Positions 17,901 to 25,001 are shown, numbered from the stretch's first letter. The stretch is DNA of 31,229 nucleotides from Bacteriovorax stolpii (GCA_945890905.1 CAMDDI010000002.1:1-31229); one strand, 5' to 3'. Numbers and translations are program-made. Notes: generated by a model not told the origin, from the letters alone.

Positions 17901-18986
17901 AACAAGAATGATGACGGACAAAATTATTGTGCCACTCAGTCTGGTGCTGCTTGTACAGGAAGTCCGGGTAACAACATTAGTTGTGCAGGAACCAATGCTC
18001 AGCGTACGGTATATGACTCTTGCATGGCCGGAACATGTCCTGGTCGAAATGTGGTATGGACTCAGGATGTAGATACCTGTTCCAGCTACGTGGCTGCAGG
18101 ACTCACAGGACAAACAACTACTATTACCGATAGTGGGGCTCCCATGACAGGAACTGCCAACATGAGTTGTGGTGGTGGTACATGGAATGTTAGCTCCAGT
18201 AGTTGTGCCACGACGACTTGTCCAGTTTCTACAATCAATTGGAGCCAAGGCGGAACCCCTTGTAGTGCAACTTCTCCATCTGGAACTGGTACGAGGACTG
18301 TCACCGACTCAAATGTGCCTCATACTGGATCAGCTACTATTGTTTGTAGTGCTGGTACTTGGTTTCTGAGTGGTGCTTCGTCTTGTACACCCTCTGCTTG
18401 CCCAGCCCAAACATTAAATTGGTCTCAAAGCGGAAATAATTGTTCTGCGAATATTGGATCAGGGTTAGCTACCACTTCAATAACTGATTCCACGGATCCT
18501 TATAGAGGTTCTGCTTCCTATAACTGCACTTCAGGTTCTTGGACTGTGACTGGGACACCTACTTGTGTAGACTATACATGCCCAGCACAAACATTAAATT
18601 GGTCTCAAGGTGGAGATAACTGTGAGGCCAGTATTGCTGCTGGGTTATCAACAACTACCATAACTGATTCCATAGCTCCGACTACGGGTTCAGCATCTTA
18701 TAACTGCTCTTCAGGTACATGGACTGTGACTGGATCTCCTAGTTGCAGTGCAGGTACTGGTGACACTTGTACGTGTACGGCCGGTGCCGTTTACGGAGAT
18801 GCTTTTTGCGCAAATCCGCCTGCTGCCCCGGCGGATAATCAGGGCTGTGATGCCACCGGATATTATCCTAACCAAGCTGCATGCCAAGCTGCCTCTGGCT
18901 GTATGACAAATGTATGTGGCACAACTTTATGGTTTGGAGGACCAGCTGGTGCTGCTGTTATTGGTGGTTGCACTTGGGGTTACTAA
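14979..18986 (+). CDS. Giant pilin-like protein with two tandem bacterial intein-like (BIL/Hint) domains
   Basis: 1335 residues. The N-terminus is prepilin-like: basic MIFKWCKNQHG, then VSMIQGMVLSAVIAGTALVA, but position +5 is Gln16 instead of Glu. Residues 30-300 resemble the two neighbouring pilins and end in the shared FCDSFAFFTWD...C unit. The rest is extracellular Cys-rich repeat. Eight copies of a roughly 57-60-residue, four-Cys module (C-P-x5-W...C...TGSA...C...W...C) start at about 308, 372, 622, 768, 1019, 1081, 1141 and 1201. Two copies of a second Cys module lie at 680-767 and 1256-1335. After modules 2 and 4 sit Hint domains at 437-578 and 834-975. Both end in HN followed by Lys, so cleavage or inefficient splicing is expected, not efficient splicing. 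It starts from ATG with only a weak ribosome binding site and ends 1 bp before the convergent GNAT/peptidase gene. Likely surface-exposed or secreted; exact role unknown. Confidence 0.9.
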   Translation: MIFKWCKNQHGVSMIQGMVLSAVIAGTALVATKLISNQKMTLRGTETRDNIEQLHDLVYSIVQDRNHCKATLAVNGITSSATSPVVLTQITTMNPNSTPTAAIEVNNGSTYDASKIYMNGNVIVKDMRIFFGPVSTPTVPTTLADNTEAFLRVNYNRFAGGKGGDNNLRTKIGFGGKDITKWIRMKIQRNSSLGFTCYGTQITDAYTGGNSDLSKEFCDSFAFFTWDAANNICIPKNNICPNGTVFTGMNATGYADCTPFISFASQFINSATTYCDPSEAYNVRVIKDGTGKRVQVHCGYDTAPTYSCPTVTKNWNISSSVCTATITSVTSGNNATATDSTAPTTGSAQYYCNISTWEPIGMPTCVGGGIICPATTVNWSRDQYNCTGTLPEAMDGGNHASIDSTSDQQGTGNYLCTLGTWGMTSRTCAGTDSWTYCFVADSSIEMANGETKKIQDIQVGDLVLSRNDRTGLMEGKKVEKLFHHPEKAATLYTLHLSNGEKVTSNDIHPYYLPSEKKYVIASELAAYFNRGDSVQFLGNDGKLVHLLKVETKEKSVKLYNFSVEDNHNFFASGILVHNKNDDGQNYCATQSGAICSGSAGNNISCSGTPAEHTVFNNCMAGKCPGRDVVWTQGPDTCSSYVASGLTSDTATINDSTGPMTGSANMVCSGGVWNTSSSGCNSLGINGRCSCQTTTVYGGGGCGGGAYSPGDNNSCDLTNTWVNQTACETNHGCTGNPCGTRTQFNGGGIVGPSATLNCYWVNTGGGSVCQATTANWTNTQYNCSASLPAGAAGAGASVTDNVGDQQGAATFTCSALGSWDSTSTSCAGTNTWTYCFVGDSPIDLANGTTKKIQDIKLGDVVLSRNDQTGKIEGKPVTELFHHPKNAATLYSLKLSNGTTLTSNDIHPYFIPELDSYLNANELVSRFKSGNEVEFMGANGKMVTLLDVETEDQEVELYNFTVEDNHNYFAGGILVHNKNDDGQNYCATQSGAACTGSPGNNISCAGTNAQRTVYDSCMAGTCPGRNVVWTQDVDTCSSYVAAGLTGQTTTITDSGAPMTGTANMSCGGGTWNVSSSSCATTTCPVSTINWSQGGTPCSATSPSGTGTRTVTDSNVPHTGSATIVCSAGTWFLSGASSCTPSACPAQTLNWSQSGNNCSANIGSGLATTSITDSTDPYRGSASYNCTSGSWTVTGTPTCVDYTCPAQTLNWSQGGDNCEASIAAGLSTTTITDSIAPTTGSASYNCSSGTWTVTGSPSCSAGTGDTCTCTAGAVYGDAFCANPPAAPADNQGCDATGYYPNQAACQAASGCMTNVCGTTLWFGGPAGAAVIGGCTWGY
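16092..17015 (+). repeat. Tandem unit 1: Cys module, BIL domain, linker, Cys module
   Basis: Codons 372-679. The same order (module, SWTYC, BIL, KNDDGQNYC linker, CPGRDVVWTQ module) recurs in unit 2, offset by 1188 bp (396 codons). Homologous recombination between the units would remove or add one BIL in frame. Confidence 0.85.
16287..16712 (+). other. First bacterial intein-like (BIL type A) Hint domain
   Basis: 142 residues (C437-N578). Block A is CFVADSSIEMANGE followed by KKIQDIQVGDLVLS. The block-B region is VTSNDIHPYYL (His kept). The end is LYNFSVEDNHNFFASG then ILVHN. N-terminal Cys, penultimate His577 and terminal Asn578 are all intact. The next residue is Lys, not Cys/Ser/Thr, which is the mark of type A BIL domains rather than true inteins. 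No homing endonuclease fits in this length. Confidence 0.88.
17280..18206 (+). repeat. Tandem unit 2: Cys module, BIL domain, linker, Cys module
   Basis: Codons 768-1076, parallel to unit 1 throughout; the linkers after each BIL are nearly identical. The 88 residues between the units (680-767) match the protein's own C-terminus (CTCTAGAVYG...NQAAC...GC...CGT), so the whole block module-BIL-module-tail has been duplicated. Confidence 0.85.
17478..17903 (+). other. Second bacterial intein-like (BIL type A) Hint domain
   Basis: 142 residues (C834-N975), identical to the first domain at about 90 of 142 positions by my hand count. Cys1, the IHP motif, the penultimate His and the terminal Asn are kept, again followed by KNDDGQNYCATQSGA, which is identical in both copies. 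All catalytic positions look intact, so both copies seem under selection. Confidence 0.88.
18219..18746 (+). repeat. Three four-Cys modules at exact 180-bp spacing
   Basis: Modules start at 18219, 18399 and 18579 (60 codons apart). The last two share the protein start CPAQTLNWSQ and nearly identical DNA over about 30 bases, so they duplicated recently. Each has C-P, W, Cys, TGSA or a similar motif, Cys, W, Cys. Confidence 0.8.
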
Positions 18987-18987
18987 G

Positions 18988-20142
18988 TCATGTTTTATAA
19001 ATCACAACCACCGCGGTAACTTTATCTTTTCCCCATCGTGAGATCTTTAAAAACTGATCTTCTTGAATGGGAATATGGGCCTTGCTGATCATACCCGTAT
19101 GCTCTCCCGGTACGTCTTGATCCGGATCATGGATATACACAAAACTCTCATCATAGGCCGTGACAACCACCCAATGAGGAATTCGGTTTTTATCAAAGTG
19201 ATAAGTTGAAATTAAAACAATGGGAATTCCTCCATCTTTAAGAATTGCTCTCAAGTCTGGAAGTGAAACCGCCTTGCGATGAATTTTGATTTTGTTATCC
19301 ACAAGCTTTCTCTCAAAATCCTTTTGCACAATCTCGATGATATCTTTTTTTTCTTGGCTTCTGACGGTATCGGTAAACAAGGCATGAGAATGGGATAGGT
19401 AGAGTTCCGGTCTATATCCCCTTTTCCATGCGCTTAAGGCCAAACCTTGTGGACCACACCCTCCGTGGCCTGCGGTCATAAAAATCGTAGTCGCCTCTCG
19501 CCATATTTGCAATTCTCCCGAGAGATTCATCTCTAACTTAGGACTGAATGTTTTAAGGGCCATCATCAGACAGGATGGGCCACAGGTAAAATCAGTTTTC
19601 TGCTGGTAATAAGGAACGTTCAGTCGATTTTTTTTCTTCAAGACCCGGATGCGCTTTTCATAGCAAAAAGCTGCGCGACCATCATCATAGTATTGTGCCT
19701 TCTCCATGAACTTGCGGTAACCCAATTTCTCGTAAAGTTTAATGGCATTTTTATTATCAGACTTCACTTCTAGGCGAAGATAAGCACAATCTTTTTGATA
19801 AGAGGCCCTATCTTCTAATTCTTCGATGAGCTCAGTTGCAAGTCCATGACCCTGGTATTCTTTCAACGTACAAATTGAATAGAGCCTAGCAAGACTTGTT
19901 CCTGAATTGATGAGAACTAAACCATAACCAATGATTTTGGTCTTGTACTCGATGACTAAGAAAAGTGAATTGGCCTTTTGAATCATCCAATGAAAATTTC
20001 TTCGACCAAGTTGGTCGTAACTGAAGCATAAGTTTTCAACTTCTATCAGAGCAGAAATGTCTGCTACTTTGGCGGGACGAATTTTTACCAGCGAGTGCTG
20101 AAATTTTTCTTTTAATGCTTGGGGAGTTTTATTTTTTTTCAC
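18988..20142 (-). CDS. GNAT acetyltransferase fused to C39-like cysteine peptidase
   Basis: 384 residues, two domains. Residues 18-165 are a GNAT acetyltransferase with the acetyl-CoA loop YQGHGLA (96-102) and the NAIKLYEKLGYR segment. Residues 175-384 are a papain-fold C39-like peptidase: C187 (TDFTCGPSC), H323 (IPHWVVV) and D339 (IHDPD). This fusion is a known family that accompanies RimK-like ATP-grasp ligases with an RLAN N-terminal domain (recalled from comparative genomics). GTG start with AAGGGG 9 bases upstream. No signal peptide. Divergent from the ATP-grasp gene with a 69-bp shared promoter region. It probably acetylates and/or trims a peptide or amide product of the ligase; the substrate is unknown. 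Confidence 0.9.
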   Translation of the reverse strand: MKKNKTPQALKEKFQHSLVKIRPAKVADISALIEVENLCFSYDQLGRRNFHWMIQKANSLFLVIEYKTKIIGYGLVLINSGTSLARLYSICTLKEYQGHGLATELIEELEDRASYQKDCAYLRLEVKSDNKNAIKLYEKLGYRKFMEKAQYYDDGRAAFCYEKRIRVLKKKNRLNVPYYQQKTDFTCGPSCLMMALKTFSPKLEMNLSGELQIWREATTIFMTAGHGGCGPQGLALSAWKRGYRPELYLSHSHALFTDTVRSQEKKDIIEIVQKDFERKLVDNKIKIHRKAVSLPDLRAILKDGGIPIVLISTYHFDKNRIPHWVVVTAYDESFVYIHDPDQDVPGEHTGMISKAHIPIQEDQFLKISRWGKDKVTAVVVIYKT

Positions 20143-20211
20143 CAGGTGTTCCCCTTGAAGATGTGGGCCATTCTGCTATTGTACTTAAGGTAACACCAAC
20201 TTGGAAGGCAT

Positions 20212-21696
20212 GTGGCCAAAATTATAGTGATCGTCGAGAAACTCAAAGACTGGAATTCTTATTATCCAGTTGAGCAACTTATGACGCCTCAAGATTATCT
20301 CGTTAACTGGGATGAAAATCTTTATGGATCTAAAGGTAGCAAAGAAAGAATTAAAATTATCAATCTCTGCCGTAACTACAAATATTTAAGTAACGGCTAC
20401 TATTGCTCACTGCTTGCCGAAGCACGAGGTCATTCAGTTATCCCTTCGGTGAAATCTATCAACGACCTTTCTAGAGAGTTTCTCTACAACGTAGAATCTG
20501 AAGATTTAGATTTTGAACTTCAAAAAGCTTTTAAAACTCATCCGACTGATGAAGGCTGTACGATCAGTATCTATTTCGGAAAAACTGAAAAAGAACAACT
20601 CCAAGAAGTGGCCCGACTTATTTTTGATGTCTTCCCTGCTCCCATTCTTCATGTGGATTTTGCCTGGAATAAAAAATGGGAAGTCAGTGCCGTGAGAACT
20701 GAGAGTATTAATTCACTCAGTACTCTAGACGAAGATATGTTTGCTGCCTCACTAGATGATTACTCGGGAAAGATCTGGCGCAAACCAAGAGCGAGAAAGA
20801 AGTTTCGCTACGATATGGCGATACTCCATGATCCTAATGCGGAACACTCTCCCAGTGACAAGAAGGCCTTAAATAATTGTATCCAGGCCGGGAAAGAGAA
20901 TGATGTTCTAGTTGATCTCATCGAGAAAAAAGATTTCGAGAGGATCGCTGAATACGATGCACTTTTTATCCGTGAGACCACGTCACTTAATCATCATACT
21001 TACCGCTTTGCAAAGAAGGCCGAGTCTGAAGGTCTTGTGGTTATTGATGACTCCATGTCGATTCTTCGCTGTACGAATAAAATCTACATGCATAATCTTC
21101 TTCACACCAATAACATCCACTCTCCAAAAACCATTGTTATCTCAAGCAATGCAGATCAACTTAAATTTGCCGTTGATGAAATAGGACTGCCTATGATCAT
21201 CAAGATTCCTGATGGAGCTTTTTCAAAGGGTGTTTATAAAATTCAGACCATGGAAGAGCTTCAATCCATAACAGAAGATCTTTTTAAGAAGACTGCTCTT
21301 CTTATCGCTCAAGAGTTTTTTTACACGGACTTTGATTGGCGCATTGGTGTACTCAATGACCGCGCCATCTTTGCTTGCAAGTACTACATGTCTAAAGGAC
21401 ACTGGCAGATTTATTATCACGCCAAGAAAAATAAAAAAAATCAAGTAGGAGAGGCCGAAACTTTCCCCATCTCCAAGGTTCCCAAGAGTGTTATCAATAC
21501 CGCCATCAAGCTTTCCCACTTAGTTGGCAACAGTCTCTACGGAGTGGATCTCAAAGAAAAAGATGGCAAGGCCTACGTTATTGAAATTAACGATAATCCC
21601 AATATTGACTCCGGTGTGGAAGATGCCATTACAGGAATGGATCTTTATCACAATATCATCAATGAATTTATCAGCAGGATCGAGGAGAAAAAATGA
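20212..21696 (+). CDS. RimK-like ATP-grasp ligase with RLAN-type N-terminal domain
   Basis: 494 residues. The N-terminal roughly 200 residues match the layout of the RLAN domain (MAKIIVIVEKLKDWNSYYP..., GYYCSLLAEARGHSVIPS). Residues 290-490 are ATP-grasp: MIIKIPDGAFSKGVYKI (K331 and the glycine-rich loop), AQEFFYTDFDWRIGVL, and the metal site VIEINDNPN (E458, N460). ATP-grasp ligases of this type join an amino acid to a carboxylate through an acyl-phosphate. RimK itself adds Glu to ribosomal protein S6, but this family is separate and its substrate is unknown. Start is GTG just after GGAAGG. The stop overlaps the next start (ATGA), so it is translationally coupled to the aspartoacylase-like gene. 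Confidence 0.9.
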   Translation: MAKIIVIVEKLKDWNSYYPVEQLMTPQDYLVNWDENLYGSKGSKERIKIINLCRNYKYLSNGYYCSLLAEARGHSVIPSVKSINDLSREFLYNVESEDLDFELQKAFKTHPTDEGCTISIYFGKTEKEQLQEVARLIFDVFPAPILHVDFAWNKKWEVSAVRTESINSLSTLDEDMFAASLDDYSGKIWRKPRARKKFRYDMAILHDPNAEHSPSDKKALNNCIQAGKENDVLVDLIEKKDFERIAEYDALFIRETTSLNHHTYRFAKKAESEGLVVIDDSMSILRCTNKIYMHNLLHTNNIHSPKTIVISSNADQLKFAVDEIGLPMIIKIPDGAFSKGVYKIQTMEELQSITEDLFKKTALLIAQEFFYTDFDWRIGVLNDRAIFACKYYMSKGHWQIYYHAKKNKKNQVGEAETFPISKVPKSVINTAIKLSHLVGNSLYGVDLKEKDGKAYVIEINDNPNIDSGVEDAITGMDLYHNIINEFISRIEEKK

Positions 21697-22523
21697 AAGT
21701 TTTGATCTTCGGTGGGACTCACGGTAACGAATGGACCGGAGTCATGGCCGTAACTCAGTATGCTGAGGTTTTCAAAAAAAAATTTCCTACTCTCGATTTG
21801 CATTTTGTTTTGTGCAATCCCGAAGCTTATAAAATCAACCGTCGATTTAAAGATGAAGACTTAAACCGCGCCTTCCAATTTCTCCATGAATCCCGTCCTG
21901 ATTCCTATGAACATCACCGCGCCCGGGAGCTTAAGGCCCTAATTGATGCTCAGGACTGCTTTGTGATTGATCTTCACACCACTACCTCCCATATGGGTAA
22001 AACCGTCATCCTCTGCCATAACCATCCTTTAAATTTGAAAGTATCAGAAGAGCTGACACAGAAGATGAGGGACTGCCGGATTATTCTTTCCCCAGATCCC
22101 AATAAAAAATATCTGGCCTCCCAATCGGAAATGGGAATGATGATTGAGGTCGGACCAGTTGCTAACGGCCTAGTTGAACCGGTGGTTTTAGAGGGTACTT
22201 TAAGTATTCTTGAAGGCATTTTGAGTGCACTCGCTGCACCTTCTGAGACATTGAAAAACTGCGTTGAAGTGTATGAAGAGATTCAAGATGTGCACTATCC
22301 TCAGAGTGAAAATAACCTTCCATCCGCTTATATCCATTCAGATTTTCAGGGAAAAGATTTCTGCGAAATAAATGGAGACTACACACCGTTTAAGACCTTT
22401 GCAGGTCACAATATTCATTTAAAAACTAACGAAAAGCTCTACCCCATTTTCATCAATGAAGCCGCTTACTATCCGCAGCAATTGGCCTATACTTTATGTC
22501 GGAAAAGAATTCTCAAATATTGA
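21693..22523 (+). CDS. Aspartoacylase/succinylglutamate desuccinylase-family zinc hydrolase
   Basis: 276 residues of the M14-like AstE/AspA family. The zinc site is H10 and E13 (GGTHGNEWTG) with H95 (VIDLHTTTSHMG). The substrate-binding DLNRAF holds R59, and the catalytic Glu is E152 (MMIEVGPVANG). Members remove an N-acyl group from an acidic amino acid. Placed in a coupled operon with an ATP-grasp ligase and next to a GNAT, it may remove an acetyl or acyl group from the cluster's product or precursor, for example N-acetyl-aspartate/glutamate. Cytoplasmic; starts with ATG inside the ligase stop. Confidence 0.9.
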   Translation: MKVLIFGGTHGNEWTGVMAVTQYAEVFKKKFPTLDLHFVLCNPEAYKINRRFKDEDLNRAFQFLHESRPDSYEHHRARELKALIDAQDCFVIDLHTTTSHMGKTVILCHNHPLNLKVSEELTQKMRDCRIILSPDPNKKYLASQSEMGMMIEVGPVANGLVEPVVLEGTLSILEGILSALAAPSETLKNCVEVYEEIQDVHYPQSENNLPSAYIHSDFQGKDFCEINGDYTPFKTFAGHNIHLKTNEKLYPIFINEAAYYPQQLAYTLCRKRILKY

Positions 22524-22681
22524 CACATCGCATCTTAAAACATCGCCTGCATCAAGCAGTTAAAATAATTAAGCAAAAGGTCTTGCGAGGATAAAAGAGT
22601 TTCGATAAATTAATCAGGTATTCAATCACGAATTAAGTCATTCAATTATAGTTTTTTGGATGAATCAAAAAGGAGAATCCT

Positions 22682-22900
22682 ATGTCTAAGTATTTAGTTC
22701 TTGCTGCTGCTCTTGTTGTTCTTGCTGTTGCTTGTAATAAGAAAGAAGAAGCTGCTCCAGTTGAATCTACAACAACTGTAGAGCAAACTGCTCCTGCTGA
22801 AGTTGCTCCAGAAGCTGCTCCAGCTACTGAAGGCGCAATGGAAGCTGCTCCTGCTGAAGCTGCTCCAGCTGACGCTGCTGCTGCTCCTGCTCACAACTAA
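22682..22900 (+). CDS. Small Ala/Pro-rich lipoprotein
   Basis: 72 residues. Signal peptide with lipobox LAVAC, Cys18, then KKEE and a low-complexity tail of repeated AAPAE/EAAPA units. Excellent AAAGGAG ribosome binding site 7 bases before the ATG. Mature size is about 5 kDa and highly acidic apart from the N-terminal Lys pair; it could be a periplasmic spacer lipoprotein or a wall-associated tether. A strong terminator follows. No family recognised. Confidence 0.85.
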   Translation: MSKYLVLAAALVVLAVACNKKEEAAPVESTTTVEQTAPAEVAPEAAPATEGAMEAAPAEAAPADAAAAPAHN

Positions 22901-22921
22901 TTTAAGAAATTTTCTTAAAAT

Positions 22922-22949
22922 AAAAGGGCCCGCTTTTGCGGGCCTTTTT
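22922..22949 (+). terminator. Strong rho-independent terminator
   Basis: A 12-bp stem (22922-22933 with 22938-22949, one G-U) with a TTTT loop and a GC-rich core is followed by a T-rich run. It lies 21 bases after the lipoprotein stop. Confidence 0.9.
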
Positions 22950-22999
22950 ATTTTCTGCGAATGAAAAATCGAGATTTCCATTAGTCTTTGTTACCTTCA

Positions 23000-23284
23000 C
23001 TAAAAGTAAAAGACTTGGCCCGCTATAACGTCATTGCTCAGAGTAAAATTATCAACAGCAGCGAGGCCAAATTTATTAAGTTCAATGACTCCCTCTGCTA
23101 TTCTGCTTATAAAATTGGGCCCTCTAAATGTTTTCGTCGAAATGTTACATAGGTTTAGAAGTTCAAGACCAGGACTTTCAAGTGGAAATTCAGAAGTAAA
23201 AACTCTAGGCGTCGATGAAACGATAAATACTAACAGCAATGCAAAATGTACCAGATTCTTTTCTTTAAAATGAAATGCTAGCAC
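23000..23284 (-). CDS. Possible small secreted protein
   Basis: 94 residues from a GTG. A hydrophobic segment after two Lys (NLVHFALLLVFIVSS) looks like a signal peptide. No family recognised. The only start is GTG with a Shine-Dalgarno only 2 bases away, and it lies within the hairpin at 23281-23305, so the call is uncertain. It fills an otherwise gene-free 400-bp stretch. Confidence 0.35.
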   Translation of the reverse strand: MLAFHFKEKNLVHFALLLVFIVSSTPRVFTSEFPLESPGLELLNLCNISTKTFRGPNFISRIAEGVIELNKFGLAAVDNFTLSNDVIAGQVFYF

Positions 23285-23305
23285 TGCCTTGAATATAGGC
23301 AGTGC
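23281..23305 (-). terminator. Hairpin after the Lys-rich small gene
   Basis: Perfect 9-bp stem GCACTGCCT/AGGCAGTGC with a 7-base loop, 13 bases downstream (minus strand) of the small gene stop. The T-tract on the minus strand is weak. Confidence 0.5.
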
Positions 23306-23317
23306 GCACTTTGAACA

Positions 23318-23431
23318 CTATTTAACTTTGTTCTTAGCTTTCTCTTTCTTCTTGTCTTGTTTTTCTTTCGTTGTAAGTTTTGGTTTCCCTTTAACTTTAC
23401 CTTTGTCTTGTCCACCTTCTCCACGTGCCAT
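23318..23431 (-). CDS. 37-residue Lys-rich basic protein
   Basis: ATG at 23431-23429, preceded by AAGGAG 7 bases away; stop at 23318-23320. The product begins MARGEGGQDKGKVKGKPK and ends in a run of Lys-rich repeats; about 40% of residues are Lys. Small basic proteins of this kind (MARG/MAKG-type) are common but poorly characterised; nucleic-acid or ribosome binding is a guess. It lies between two hairpins, so it is an independent transcription unit downstream of the receiver-TPR gene. Confidence 0.7.
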   Translation of the reverse strand: MARGEGGQDKGKVKGKPKLTTKEKQDKKKEKAKNKVK

Positions 23432-23479
23432 ACAAATCTCCTTAATTTGAGTTACCTTAATAATACTGTAGCAGATCCT

Positions 23480-23510
23480 TAAAAAAAAAGGGGCCATTAT
23501 TCGGGCACCC
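23480..23510 (-). terminator. Terminator of the receiver-TPR gene
   Basis: On the minus strand GGGG (23507-23510) pairs with CCCC (23489-23492), with two further G-C pairs after a bulge, followed by nine T (A run at 23480-23488). It lies 36 bases beyond the stop at 23546. Confidence 0.6.
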
Positions 23511-23545
23511 CATAGTTCATAAATGTGCCGGTTTGTCCGACAAAA

Positions 23546-24790
23546 TCAGACAGCAAAGTTCATTTCAGGAAATGCCTTCTGGGCCTTCACCAAAAGATCA
23601 CGAGTATCTCTGCCAATGTCACGGGAACAGTTCAAGGCAACTTGAAAAATGTGAATATCCAGTGTGTTTTTTGAAATGAGCTCCAGGCATTTATCGAGAA
23701 CTTTCTCTTTGGGAAAAAGCAGTGCCTGAATTCTCACATCCAGAATGCGATCTTCAGAGTATGGGGCCCGGGCCATGAGTAATTGATAAATTTTTTCCGC
23801 TTCTTCAGTTGCACCCGCTGAAACTAAGACTTCAAGGCCTTTGAGTAAAATGATGGGTTTAAATCCTGAGTACTCAATTCCTTTGAGGGCATAAGCAATC
23901 GCCTTCTCTTTGTTGACCTCCAGGACTGCATATCCTGCCATCACGAGCCCTGCTGCAAGAGGAATTTTAACTAACTCATCTTCAAAATCTTTTTGTGAAA
24001 AGTTAGAAGAGATTGTGTCAAAGAGTTCAAACTTTTGATTATAAACAACAACACGGGCAATATTTTGAACTGATTTATTATGAAGAGGAAAATCTTTAAC
24101 CCATCTCTCAACCACATCTCCTAATTCACGGTACTTCTTAATGTGAACTCCCGTGTGAACTATATTCACTAATGAAGGTAGGTCAATTTTGTGGGCCATG
24201 GCCAATGTGTAGGCATCATAAGCAGCTGAAAAATTTTGATCACTATCATAAACGAGCCCTTTACAAAAAAGAGCGGATTGTGAGTTCGGATTTTTCATAG
24301 AACTTAAAATACGGAGAGCTTCATCTTTTTTATTGGCCTTTAATGCATCTTGAATATCAAGGGAAGCTTTCTGATCCGGGGCCATGGCATTTTTAATTTT
24401 GACGATCTCTAAAAAAGCTTCCGTAAAAGTAGCATTAGTAAAAGGTTTACTGATAATTAAATCTCCTCCACGCAATGTAAACTCACTTTTAAAAAAAACA
24501 GAAACATCAGCGGCCATGAGAATAAAAAGCCTATCGTTGGACCTTGGAGTATTTTTTTCATGTAAAGGAAGTAGATCAATACTCGAAAATTTCTCGCCGA
24601 TGTCTTCATCGGTGATGACCACATTTACCCCGGATTTAGATAAACGCTCTTTTGCCTGGACAAAATCTGAAGCAGCATCAATGAATTGATTTTCGGCCCC
24701 CAAATCACATAATACCTTACGCAAACTCGAACGATGAGTTGGCCTGGAACTTACCAGAAGAAATGAAGAGCCTTTTAAGAAACTAGTCAT
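23546..24790 (-). CDS. Receiver-like domain plus TPR-like helical repeat protein
   Basis: 414 residues. Residues 8-130 follow the CheY fold: SSFLLVSS, NVVITDEDI (D61 at the phospho-acceptor site), DRLFILMAAD, GGDLIISKPFT (receiver Lys). The usual acidic pair near the N-terminus is replaced by SSR, so metal binding, and hence phosphorylation, is doubtful. Residues 140-410 are all-helical with TPR-like spacing (ALFCKGLVYDSDQNFSAAYD; EEAEKIYQLLMARAPYSEDR). It probably acts as a protein-interaction scaffold in a signalling chain. A terminator follows. Confidence 0.85.
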   Translation of the reverse strand: MTSFLKGSSFLLVSSRPTHRSSLRKVLCDLGAENQFIDAASDFVQAKERLSKSGVNVVITDEDIGEKFSSIDLLPLHEKNTPRSNDRLFILMAADVSVFFKSEFTLRGGDLIISKPFTNATFTEAFLEIVKIKNAMAPDQKASLDIQDALKANKKDEALRILSSMKNPNSQSALFCKGLVYDSDQNFSAAYDAYTLAMAHKIDLPSLVNIVHTGVHIKKYRELGDVVERWVKDFPLHNKSVQNIARVVVYNQKFELFDTISSNFSQKDFEDELVKIPLAAGLVMAGYAVLEVNKEKAIAYALKGIEYSGFKPIILLKGLEVLVSAGATEEAEKIYQLLMARAPYSEDRILDVRIQALLFPKEKVLDKCLELISKNTLDIHIFQVALNCSRDIGRDTRDLLVKAQKAFPEMNFAV

Positions 24791-24869
24791 ATGAAATAAT
24801 TATAACTTAATACAATAGGAGTTTGATATTTTAATACTTGTCTCGCAAACAAATTAAGAGAGGGTAGAA

Positions 24870-25001
24870 TTACAACCACTTACCTTTTGATGCAACAGCA
24901 ATGTTATCCACGAGCTTCTTGTTGAATTGGCCCACTTGGTTGGCATACGAGAAATTCAAGTGGCTCGCTTGCGCAAGGTCAGTATTTTGTTTTAATGCCA
25001 T
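24870..25001 (-). pseudogene. Possible gene remnant or small 43-residue protein
   Basis: On the minus strand an ATG at 25001 opens 43 residues (MALKQNTDLAQASHLNFSYA...), ending at TAA 24870. The same frame stays open upstream without a start to about 25073 and reads like ordinary coding sequence (LLSGYDELIKNDYPRIIGS). There is no good ribosome binding site. This looks like the 3' end of a lost larger gene. Apart from this, the 24791-25192 stretch has no recognisable feature. Confidence 0.3.

Noticed and set aside
16287..17903. True inteins with homing endonucleases
   Set aside because: Each Hint domain is only 142 residues and the +1 residue is Lys, so they are BIL domains without an endonuclease.
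15900..18760. Repeats as a CRISPR array or insertion element
   Set aside because: Repeats are protein modules of 57-60 codons, in frame and degenerate, with no spacer pattern.
22520..22550. TTGACA after the aspartoacylase stop as a promoter
   Set aside because: No -10 element at 16-18 bases.
22694..22981. 95-residue antisense frame over the small lipoprotein
   Set aside because: Ser-rich shadow of the GCT/CCA repeats; the lipoprotein has the ribosome binding site and terminator.
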